Of a DNA stretch of 17,211 nucleotides, positions 7,888-14,011 are shown one piece after another. Source of the stretch: UBA6544 sp049601975 (lineage in GTDB: Bacteria; Pseudomonadota; Alphaproteobacteria; UBA8366); contig JBMYRC010000084.1 of NCBI GenBank assembly GCA_049601975.1, forward strand, positions 1 to 17,211. Direction: 5' to 3'. A model generated the notes under the pieces. That model was not told where the DNA came from and ran no database searches. It was given only the letters and a program-made list of their open reading frames with translations. The position numbers and the translations under genes were made by a program. Numbering within the stretch: the stretch's first letter is position 1; every line of letters begins with the position of its first letter.

Positions 7888-8337
7888 ATGTCGATGTACT
7901 GGGAAGAATTCGAGATCGGAAGACGCTACGAGACATACGGACGTACGGTGACAGAGGGCGACCTCTCGATGTTTTGCTCCTTCGTCGGCTATCACGTACC
8001 GCTGTTTATCGACGAAGAATACGCGAAGCGGACTCAGTATGGCGGCCGTATCGCGCCGAGCGCCTTCACCATGTCGGTCTCGACCGCGATGACCGAAAGC
8101 CTGTTCCGACATACCGTGATTTCGCTGATATCCGTCGAGCGCGGCCGGTTCCTGGCGCCCGTGCGGGCTGGAGATACGATCCGCACGGAGGTGGAGGTAA
8201 TCTCAAAGAAAGAGACGCGAAATCCGGAGAAGGGCATAGTCAACTTCCGTGACCATGTCTTCAATCAAAAGGATGAGACGGTATTTCAGATTGATAAAAT
8301 CGTGATGCTCAAACGCCGCATTGACGGCGACGGCTGA
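7888..8337 (+). CDS. MaoC-like hot-dog protein lacking the catalytic Asp/His
   Basis: This 149-residue protein has the MaoC fold pattern: WEEFEIGRRYETYGRTVTEGD near the N-terminus, IDEEYAKRTQYGGRIAPSAFTM in the middle and RFLAPVRAGDTIRTEVEV in the strand region. At the hydratase motif the sequence is FVGYHVPLFID, so Tyr35 and Phe40 stand where the catalytic Asp and His should be. It is therefore probably not an active hydratase alone. Pairs of a catalytic and a non-catalytic MaoC subunit are known, for example the ChsH1-ChsH2 steroid enoyl-CoA hydratase of actinobacteria. The gap to the upstream active paralogue is 5 bases, and the AAAGGA ribosome site overlaps that gene's end, supporting coupled translation. 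It could instead be a thioester-binding or thioesterase-like variant. Confidence 0.88.
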   Translation: MSMYWEEFEIGRRYETYGRTVTEGDLSMFCSFVGYHVPLFIDEEYAKRTQYGGRIAPSAFTMSVSTAMTESLFRHTVISLISVERGRFLAPVRAGDTIRTEVEVISKKETRNPEKGIVNFRDHVFNQKDETVFQIDKIVMLKRRIDGDG

Positions 8338-8349
8338 AGGAGAAGCCCG

Positions 8350-9393
8350 ATGGCCTTGCATACCCCGATGTGTGATCTGCTGGGAATCGAATACCCGATC
8401 TTCGCTGCCGGTATGGGCGGTGTCACGATGGCACCACTGACGGCGGCGATCTCGGCGGCGGGCGGTTGCGGCGTGCTTGGCGCCACCTTCTGCACCCCGG
8501 ATCAGCTGCGCGCAGAAATCCGCTCAGTACGAGAGATCACCGACAAACCGTTCGGCGTCGATCTGCTCATTCCGGGTGATATTCCCGCGGACCTGACCGC
8601 CCACGAAGTACCGCCTTTCCCAAATTTCCTCGAAGATCTTATGCCCAAGGTGGAAGGGCTTAAAGGCAACCCACCGCCGCCGCTCACCATCGATCTCGCG
8701 CGCGCCCAGGTCGAAGTGACGCTTGAGGAGAAAGTGCCGCTGATGGTCTCGGCCCTCGGCACGCCGCGTTGGCTGATCGAGGAATGCCACGCCGTCGGCA
8801 CAAAGGTCATGTCGATGGTGGGCGCCGTCCGCCACGCCTCGAGGCTGGAGCAGATGGGCGTCGACATCATTGTCGCGCAAGGTATGGAAGCGGGCGGTCA
8901 TGTCGGCACTGTCACCACCATGGTGTTAGTGCCGAGCGTCGTCGACGCGGTGAGCGTCCCGGTCCTGGCCGCGGGCGGCATCATCGACGGGCGAGGCATC
9001 GCGGCCGGAATGATGCTCGGCGCTCAAGGTGCCTGGATCGGTACGCGGTTTATAGCCACTGAGGAGGCCACCGCGCCGGACAGCCATAAGCAAGGCATTC
9101 TGAGAGCGGACGAGAACGGAACTGTCGTGTCGCGTTGTTACACGGGCAAACCGAGCCGCGTTTTGAAAAACGAGTTCACCTCACGTTGGCACGGTCGCGA
9201 CAACGAACTGTTGCCGATGCCGTGGCAACGCATGCGGGTCGAAAAACTCGTCGCGCCCGCCAAGGCGGTGGGCATGCCAGAGATTGCCAATTTCCCGACT
9301 GGGCAAGCGGCCGGCGCCATCAACGACATCCCTAAGGCGGCCGACGTATTCCGCGATATGGTGAGTGAGACCGAAGGAGCGATGGCCCAATGA
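8350..9393 (+). CDS. Nitronate monooxygenase/FabK-family FMN flavoprotein
   Basis: This 347-residue TIM-barrel flavoprotein belongs to the 2-nitropropane dioxygenase family. The start (MALHTPMCDLLGIEYPIFAAGMGGV) is the usual FMN-binding opening, VAQGMEAGGHVG carries the family's conserved active-site His, and VLAAGGIIDGRGIAAGMMLGA with IGTRF forms the FMN phosphate site. Members oxidise nitronates or, in the FabK and IpdC branches, reduce enoyl thioesters or act on CoA thioester intermediates. The setting between two MaoC genes and a CoA ligase makes a role on an acyl-CoA more likely than nitroalkane detoxification, but this is inference. An AAGGAG ribosome site precedes the ATG, 12 bases after the previous stop. 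The 3' end overlaps the ligase by 4 bases (ATGA). Confidence 0.92.
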   Translation: MALHTPMCDLLGIEYPIFAAGMGGVTMAPLTAAISAAGGCGVLGATFCTPDQLRAEIRSVREITDKPFGVDLLIPGDIPADLTAHEVPPFPNFLEDLMPKVEGLKGNPPPPLTIDLARAQVEVTLEEKVPLMVSALGTPRWLIEECHAVGTKVMSMVGAVRHASRLEQMGVDIIVAQGMEAGGHVGTVTTMVLVPSVVDAVSVPVLAAGGIIDGRGIAAGMMLGAQGAWIGTRFIATEEATAPDSHKQGILRADENGTVVSRCYTGKPSRVLKNEFTSRWHGRDNELLPMPWQRMRVEKLVAPAKAVGMPEIANFPTGQAAGAINDIPKAADVFRDMVSETEGAMAQ

Positions 9394-10730
9394 CGGATTT
9401 CCTGCGTCAACCGATAGAGAAAATCCGCGAACTCCAAAACAAGTTGGTAGCTGAACAAATTGCGCTCTGTGCGCAGGGTCATGAATTTTACAAGCAGCGC
9501 TGGGCGGAGCATGGTGTCGAGACGGCGACGGTGAAGACCATCGACGACCTAGACCGCCTGCCGCTCACGTCGAAAAAAGACCTGATGGATAATCCGGAAG
9601 CCTTTCGCCTCCAATGCCCGGATCTACCGCTTGAACAGCGGACGTTGTGGGAGGTGAACTACACGACAGGCTCCACCAGCGACCCAACGCCCCTTTATGT
9701 CACCACGCACGACTACGTCGCCTATCTGGGTTTGGCGAAACGCGTAGGCGAAATTTCAGGCATCCGTGAAGACGACGTTCTGATGAATCTGTTTCCGCTC
9801 ACACCAGCACCAATGGGAGCCTTTATGCGCTCGCCGATGAACGCCTATGCAACAGGGGCGACGATCACGGCGGCTCTCGTCGGCGCCCCCTTCGGCGATT
9901 TCAACATGCATCGCTCGCTCGATGAAGCCGTCCGTATGGTCGAACGCCACCGCGCGACGGTGCTTTGGGGCATCACCAGTTTTGTGCGCCGGGCGATCAT
10001 TCGGGCAACGGAACTCGGCGCCGATTTCTCGAGCGTCCGCATGTGCAGCGTGACCGGTGAGGCCAGCACGCCGGAGATGCGTGAGGACATCCGCGAGCGC
10101 CTACGCGCGCACGGCGTCGAGAAGCCAATCATCTTCGACCGCTACGGTTCAACCGAGGCGGGCGGCATGGCGCAATGCCGTGAAGACAGCGATTGGCACA
10201 ATCCAGCGCCCGATCTTTTATTCCAGGAAGTAGTCGACCCCGATACAGGCCGCCGTCTTCCCGACGGCGAGCGCGGCGCCCTCGCAATCACCCAGCTCAA
10301 TCGGCGTGGAACATCGCTGGTCCGCTATCTGGTCGGCGATGTCGTGAGCCTGACCCACGAGCCGTGTCCGAATTGCGGCCTCGGCGGCGACCGCGTTGTC
10401 CCGCCGATCGTGCGGACCAAGGACCTGGTGAAGGTCAAAGGCATGTTGATCAACCCGACCGTGCTGCTCGAATCGCTGACCGCGGTCAAAGACATCGACG
10501 AGTTTCAAGTCGTGCTGACACGCCAGGACGAAAGCGATCCATTTTCCATGGACGAAATGATCGTCCGCATCGCCAGCCCCCGCACCGACAGGGACGATCT
10601 GATCGCGGCGGTCACGGACGCAGCCCAAACCGCAGCTCGCATCCGCCCCCGCATCGATTTCGTTTCAGCAACCGATATTTACGATCCGGCTAAACACGCG
10701 AAGGCCACGCGACTGGTGGACCGGCGTTAG
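9390..10730 (+). CDS. Phenylacetate-CoA ligase (PaaK)-like adenylate-forming enzyme
   Basis: This 446-residue member of the ANL adenylate-forming superfamily, PaaK branch, activates a carboxylic acid with ATP to an acyl-AMP and then to a CoA thioester. The ATP loop is NYTTGSTSDPT (residues 90-100), in place of the usual TSGTTG-KPT. The A5-type motif is YGSTEAGG (252 onward), and the hinge and C-terminal subdomain begin near RTKDLVKVKGMLINP. A CPNC pair at Cys326/Cys329 matches the Cys-containing loop common in PaaK relatives. The length agrees with PaaK (about 430-440). The start overlaps the preceding gene's stop (ATGA), indicating translational coupling, and the stop overlaps the converging symporter gene by 4 bases. 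The real acid substrate, aromatic or otherwise, is unknown. Confidence 0.9.
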   Translation: MTDFLRQPIEKIRELQNKLVAEQIALCAQGHEFYKQRWAEHGVETATVKTIDDLDRLPLTSKKDLMDNPEAFRLQCPDLPLEQRTLWEVNYTTGSTSDPTPLYVTTHDYVAYLGLAKRVGEISGIREDDVLMNLFPLTPAPMGAFMRSPMNAYATGATITAALVGAPFGDFNMHRSLDEAVRMVERHRATVLWGITSFVRRAIIRATELGADFSSVRMCSVTGEASTPEMREDIRERLRAHGVEKPIIFDRYGSTEAGGMAQCREDSDWHNPAPDLLFQEVVDPDTGRRLPDGERGALAITQLNRRGTSLVRYLVGDVVSLTHEPCPNCGLGGDRVVPPIVRTKDLVKVKGMLINPTVLLESLTAVKDIDEFQVVLTRQDESDPFSMDEMIVRIASPRTDRDDLIAAVTDAAQTAARIRPRIDFVSATDIYDPAKHAKATRLVDRR

Positions 10731-11599
10731 GTCTCGCGACGGCGCCGCTGGACCACAAAGAGTACATAAGCGACGGCAGTCGGGAACATTAACAAGCTGT
10801 AGTTAGCGCCTGGCACCATCATCTCTCGCGACCCGATCAAGGTAAGGACGACAAAGATCGCGAGCGTGCTATTCTGCAATCCGCACTCCAGCGTGATGGC
10901 AGTCTGCTGCGTTTCACTCAACTGGCCAACCTTACTGAGCGCGAGTGTCAATCCCATCATCACCAGTTTCAGAGACAGGGTCACCGGACCAGCTTGTATG
11001 AAATATTCGACGAGGTTCTGCCGTTCCGCGTAGATCGCCCCGGCAACGATCACGATGAAAAGAACCGTTGCGTCCATTCGGGCTATGCGCTCAAAATCTT
11101 CGGCAAAGTTGGGCGCGTAGCGGTTCGTGACCATACCAATAATCACCGGCACCGTGGTAATGGCGAAGGCACCTAAGATGGTGCGGCCGATGGAAAGCTC
11201 AGGCGCGGTAACCGCGTCCATGAAATGAAGAATGGATAAACTGACGATTAACGGCAGGCTGACGACCGAGAGCAGGCTAATGACCGCGGTCAACGAGACC
11301 GAAAGCGCGGTGTCGCCGCGGGCCAGATAGGTCATGAGGTTCGAAGCAACGCCGCCCGGACAAGTGGCGATGATCATCAGGCCCACGGCCAAGGCTGGAT
11401 CGATCCGCCAGAACTACAGCAAAGCGAACGCCACTAACGGCAAGAAGAACATCTGGCTGACGGCGCCAATTAAGAAATCCTGGGGCTGGACGGCAACACG
11501 TTTGGAATCCACAAGCGTCAGTTCCAGGCCGACCGAGTACATGATGAACGTCAACGACAACGGTAGAAATATTTGAGTGATAGCGTTCCCGTCTTCCAT
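10727..11599 (-). pseudogene. Bile acid:sodium symporter (BASS/SBF) family gene interrupted by an in-frame TAG
   Basis: Two minus-strand pieces in the same frame (11599 to 11414, and on to 10727) form one 291-codon reading frame broken only by a TAG at 11414-11416, between residue 61 (Leu) and Phe-Trp. The combined product fits the BASS family: hydrophobic helices throughout, GLELTLVDSKRV after the first helices, and the signature CPGGVASNLMTYLARGD. Such proteins import bile acids, pantoate or other organic anions with sodium. The ATG at 11599 has a GGAG ribosome site 5 bases upstream, so expression would start normally but stop after 61 residues. Re-initiation at the ATG at 11392 would miss the first helices. 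No frameshift is present, so this is either a recent nonsense mutation or a single-base sequencing error. The 3' end overlaps the CoA ligase stop. Confidence 0.82.
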
Positions 11600-11831
11600 G
11601 CATTCTCCGAACTTGCGGTGTTATTGGTTTCTGGGGCGGGGCAACAGTGGCGCGGCAAGGTGGAGACAATGGCGACTGGCTTCCTTGATGATTTCCACCG
11701 GTTTAAGCCTTGAGATCATCTGTTTTCTCGACAACGCGACCGACATCTACGACCTGGCGTAACACTTCCAGGTGACACAGTTGTTGAACCGGCAATGAGT
11801 GTTGGTTTGGCTGAATAGGAAAAAATTTCTG

Positions 11832-12048
11832 TCAATATCGGTGCCAGAAACAGCCGTGAACGAAAACTGCTTTTCTTCGCGCTGGAAAAGCTACATCCGG
11901 CTTGCCGGGTAGATTTCGAAGATGCAACCGATATCGATAGCCTAGCTTGTGAAGCATTCGCCGAACCATCATTTCAGGGCGGGTGTTTTTTTGATTTAAC
12001 TTTAGACATTATGGCGCTTCTCTGGGCGTCTAAAATGCGATCCACCAT
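11832..12048 (-). pseudogene. vsr: Remnant of a Vsr (very short patch repair) DNA mismatch endonuclease gene
   Basis: Minus-strand reading from an ATG at 12048 gives MVDRILDAQRSAIMSKVKSK. A run of seven A (plus-strand T run 11986-11992) then shifts the frame by one base. In the next frame the protein continues NTRPEMMVRRMLHKLGYRYR, then LHLRNLPGKPDVAFPARRKAVF, then VHGCFWHRY and TGA at 11832. These match the N-terminal half of Vsr endonucleases, which nick beside T:G mismatches made by deamination of 5-methylcytosine: the RS..MS.V..KNT start, the PG-x-PD metal-binding aspartate and the HGCFWH motif. Six A would restore the frame. The C-terminal half (FW..K...N..RD and the VWECE region) is not found downstream in any frame, so the gene is truncated. 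No cytosine methyltransferase partner is in the window. Confidence 0.8.
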
Positions 12049-12078
12049 ATACTTTGCTATCACATCCTTAACATTCGT

Positions 12079-12092
12079 CGCGAAATTTCGCG
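12079..12092. promoter_or_regulatory. Perfect 14-bp palindrome upstream of the vsr remnant
   Basis: CGCGAAATTTCGCG is its own reverse complement. It lies 31 bases before the remnant vsr start and in the AT-richer gap of about 210 bases between vsr and the 3' end of the MBL gene (12262). It could be an old operator, or chance. Apart from this site I see nothing coding in 12049-12261. Confidence 0.3.
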
Positions 12093-12261
12093 GTAATAAA
12101 GGCACTTAGGCAGCTTCATAAACTCAAAATCGACGAATTGATTACTCCCTCCCTATATCCACTTCATAACGTGTGCCTATGGTTTATTCGAGTGCCAGCC
12201 GCATACCGATTTTGAAGCAGCGCCAGGTGCAAGCTCTAGTCGTTCAGCCACCTCCCCCACC

Positions 12262-13011
12262 CTAAATCTCCACAACCAGCCCATCATACGCACACTCCTC
12301 CGGCACACGGTTGGCCATCGCCAGCATTTCGGGGGACATGTGGGTGAGGATCGTGCGTTTGGCTTGGAACTCGTCCCAGTGCTCGATCACATCGGGGTAG
12401 TTCATGTGGAAGCGCACGGGTTTTTCGTAGAAATACGATTCGCAGATAAACAAATCGGCGTCCTTGGAAATTTTTGGTATGTGCTTGGTCCACGCCGTAT
12501 CCCCCGTATAGGAGACGGTTTTGCCACCGGCTCCCACGCGCAAGCTTGTCGGATGGGTCTGCGGCGTATGGTTCGCGGGATACGGTGTCACCACAGCGTG
12601 ATCGCCAACTTTATTCGGCTTCATGATGTCCATCTCGACGAAGGTCAGGTCAAACTTCGGCACCATGACATTGCTGCCCGGCAGCATCGATTCCATCATC
12701 TCGCGCAGGCGCACCTCCGTATCACGGGGGCCCGCGATGATGAGCGGCTTGGTGCGTTTCGCAGCCAACATCCCATCCAACAGCATCGAGGGAATACCGG
12801 AACAATGATCGGCGTGAATATGCGAAAAAATAACGGCATCGAGCGATGCGTGTTTTATGCCCGCCTGCTGCAATGCGACGAGCGACGTGGCACCAAATTC
12901 AATCGCATAGCGAAAACCTTCCACATCGACGACGAAGCACGAATTAAACCGCCCACCGGAGCCGAACGCATCGCCGCAGCCGGCAAAAGTGACTGTGCCT
13001 GTTTTTGACAT
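12262..13011 (-). CDS. Metallo-beta-lactamase-fold hydrolase (RNase Z-like subgroup)
   Basis: This 249-residue single-domain, probably cytoplasmic metallo-hydrolase has all five ligand motifs. These are H64-I-H66-A-D68-H69 in IFSHIHADHCSG, His148 in PYPANHTPQT, Asp171 in SYTGDTAW and His224 in TILTHMS, so a two-metal site should form. The N-terminus GTVTFAGCGDAFGSGGRFNS resembles the RNase Z/ElaC and arylsulfatase-like MBL subgroup, but the exosite arm of tRNase Z is not evident, so the substrate is unknown. The frame is open to 13053. I chose the ATG at 13011 because a GAAGGG ribosome site lies about 6 bases upstream and the extra residues are not family-like. A promoter-like pair and an 8-bp inverted repeat lie just upstream. 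It looks intact although broken genes lie on both sides. Confidence 0.88.
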   Translation of the reverse strand: MSKTGTVTFAGCGDAFGSGGRFNSCFVVDVEGFRYAIEFGATSLVALQQAGIKHASLDAVIFSHIHADHCSGIPSMLLDGMLAAKRTKPLIIAGPRDTEVRLREMMESMLPGSNVMVPKFDLTFVEMDIMKPNKVGDHAVVTPYPANHTPQTHPTSLRVGAGGKTVSYTGDTAWTKHIPKISKDADLFICESYFYEKPVRFHMNYPDVIEHWDEFQAKRTILTHMSPEMLAMANRVPEECAYDGLVVEI

Positions 13012-13039
13012 ATTGATCCCTTCATTTCGTCTTTTGTGG

Positions 13040-13067
13040 ATTATCCGGGACACGTTCCTGAATGCAA
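13040..13067 (-). promoter_or_regulatory. Sigma70-like promoter candidate for the 13011 MBL gene
   Basis: On the minus strand, TTGCAT (13067-13062) and GATAAT (13045-13040) are separated by 16 bases. The -10 matches the consensus at 5 of 6 positions and the -35 at 3 of 6. Transcription would start about 25 bases before the ATG at 13011, a normal leader. The -35 overlaps the inverted repeat at 13059-13078. Confidence 0.4.
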
Positions 13068-13078
13068 ATCTGCATTCA
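13059..13078. promoter_or_regulatory. Inverted repeat (8-bp arms, 4-bp spacer) over the MBL promoter
   Basis: TGAATGCA (13059-13066) and TGCATTCA (13071-13078) are exact reverse complements around AATC. The repeat covers the predicted -35 of the MBL gene, 48-67 bases before its start codon, the position expected of a repressor or activator site. Confidence 0.45.
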
Positions 13079-13151
13079 CTTTCGCGTTAAGAAACCTGTT
13101 CCAATTTCCTCGTCTCTTTTTGCGATCGGATAACCTGAACAACTCATCTGC

Positions 13152-13814
13152 CTACGCGACGATCTTACCTAGTTCCTTTTGCCGGTTTTGAATCGCTAAA
13201 TCCTGCGCTTCACTTAATAGTTTCGTCATCATAAAGCATTGCGACCAAAGCCCATGTCCGCCCTTAAATCCACCGCGTGTTATCTCCTTTTCGAACTTTT
13301 CATGCCCTGAACGGTAGATCCATACCCTGATCGTAAAATCCAAATCCGCATTGCAAACCGTCCCAACGCACTAGCCCCGAGGTGTCATATTTGTTAAGGC
13401 CATCGCAATTCCGCCAACAGCATTAAAATCACGTATTTTGATAGGAGTCCGGCTTTTCGGTGCAAAGACGACTTCTTCAAAGAGCGTTTCGACTGCGAGT
13501 TTCATAGATTTTTCCAGCTATGGACCAAACACTAGTTTGTAGCTAAAAAACTGCTTTACCAGGCTTTGCAGCGGAGCATTCGGATTAGATAAGTCCCCTG
13601 CTATTGGTTTGCCCGGATCCAACTTTAAAACAGCAACGTATTTTCCCGAGAGTTTACGCTCCACACTTGCAACTGGCGTAGCCTTGCCAGTCGCCTCAAT
13701 CGTCTGTGTACAGCCTGCGATCAATAATGCGCCGAAGGCTGTTATCAACAAAATGAAGGATTGCGCAATCATTAACGAACAATTTTTTAGGCATTTTAAT
13801 CTTAAATCACGCAA
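13152..13814 (-). pseudogene. Interrupted lipoprotein reading frame with two in-frame TAG codons
   Basis: One minus-strand frame runs about 221 codons from a TTG at 13814 (or ATG at 13772) to a stop at 13152, broken only by TAG at 13518-13520 and 13371-13373. The first 98 residues contain a basic stretch, the hydrophobic core FILLITAFGALLIAGC ending in a lipobox (Cys35 from TTG, Cys21 from ATG), then SGKYVAVLKLDPGKPIAG. The middle piece reads MKLAVETLFEEVVFAPKSR. The last piece, DFTIRVWIYRSGHEKFEKE and onward, has the beta-strand look of a periplasmic domain and ends in a helix. I think these are three parts of one envelope lipoprotein that has lost function, because the frame is otherwise unbroken. 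Alternatively only the first 98 residues are made. No ribosome site is clear. The family is unknown to me. Confidence 0.5.
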
Positions 13815-14011
13815 TCTAGATTAGAATCGTACAAGGTTGATTACGCTGCCTTCAAGATAGAAACCTTCCGCTCTTCCCCTTTCACGAACCGGAATTGAAT
13901 ATCTGTTAGCGGACTCCTAAATTCGCCTCCCTCTTCCGTGCTCCCTTTCCCGCATCACGACACGGTGTAAATCATTCGCTACACTCCCTGGGGCATCTGG
14001 AGGTTTGAGAC

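Noticed and set aside
11414..11416. TAG read as a recoded sense codon (for example pyrrolysine)
   Set aside because: TAG also ends at least five intact genes here, and BASS proteins have no reason to carry a special residue at that site.
11577..11762. 61-codon plus-strand frame
   Set aside because: It starts inside the antisense of the BASS gene, has no ribosome site and no recognisable sequence. I could not find the missing C-terminal half of Vsr in this stretch in any frame.
12340..13008. 222-codon open frame on the plus strand
   Set aside because: It is antisense to the intact MBL gene with all metal ligands. The product is His/Arg-rich with no family features.
13841..13975. 45-codon minus-strand frame (MIYTVS, then TGA, then a 37-residue tail ending ILKAA), with GGGAG before its ATG
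   Set aside because: It carries an in-frame TGA at codon 7, resembles no family I know and shows no selenocysteine-type stem that I can see. Too weak to annotate.
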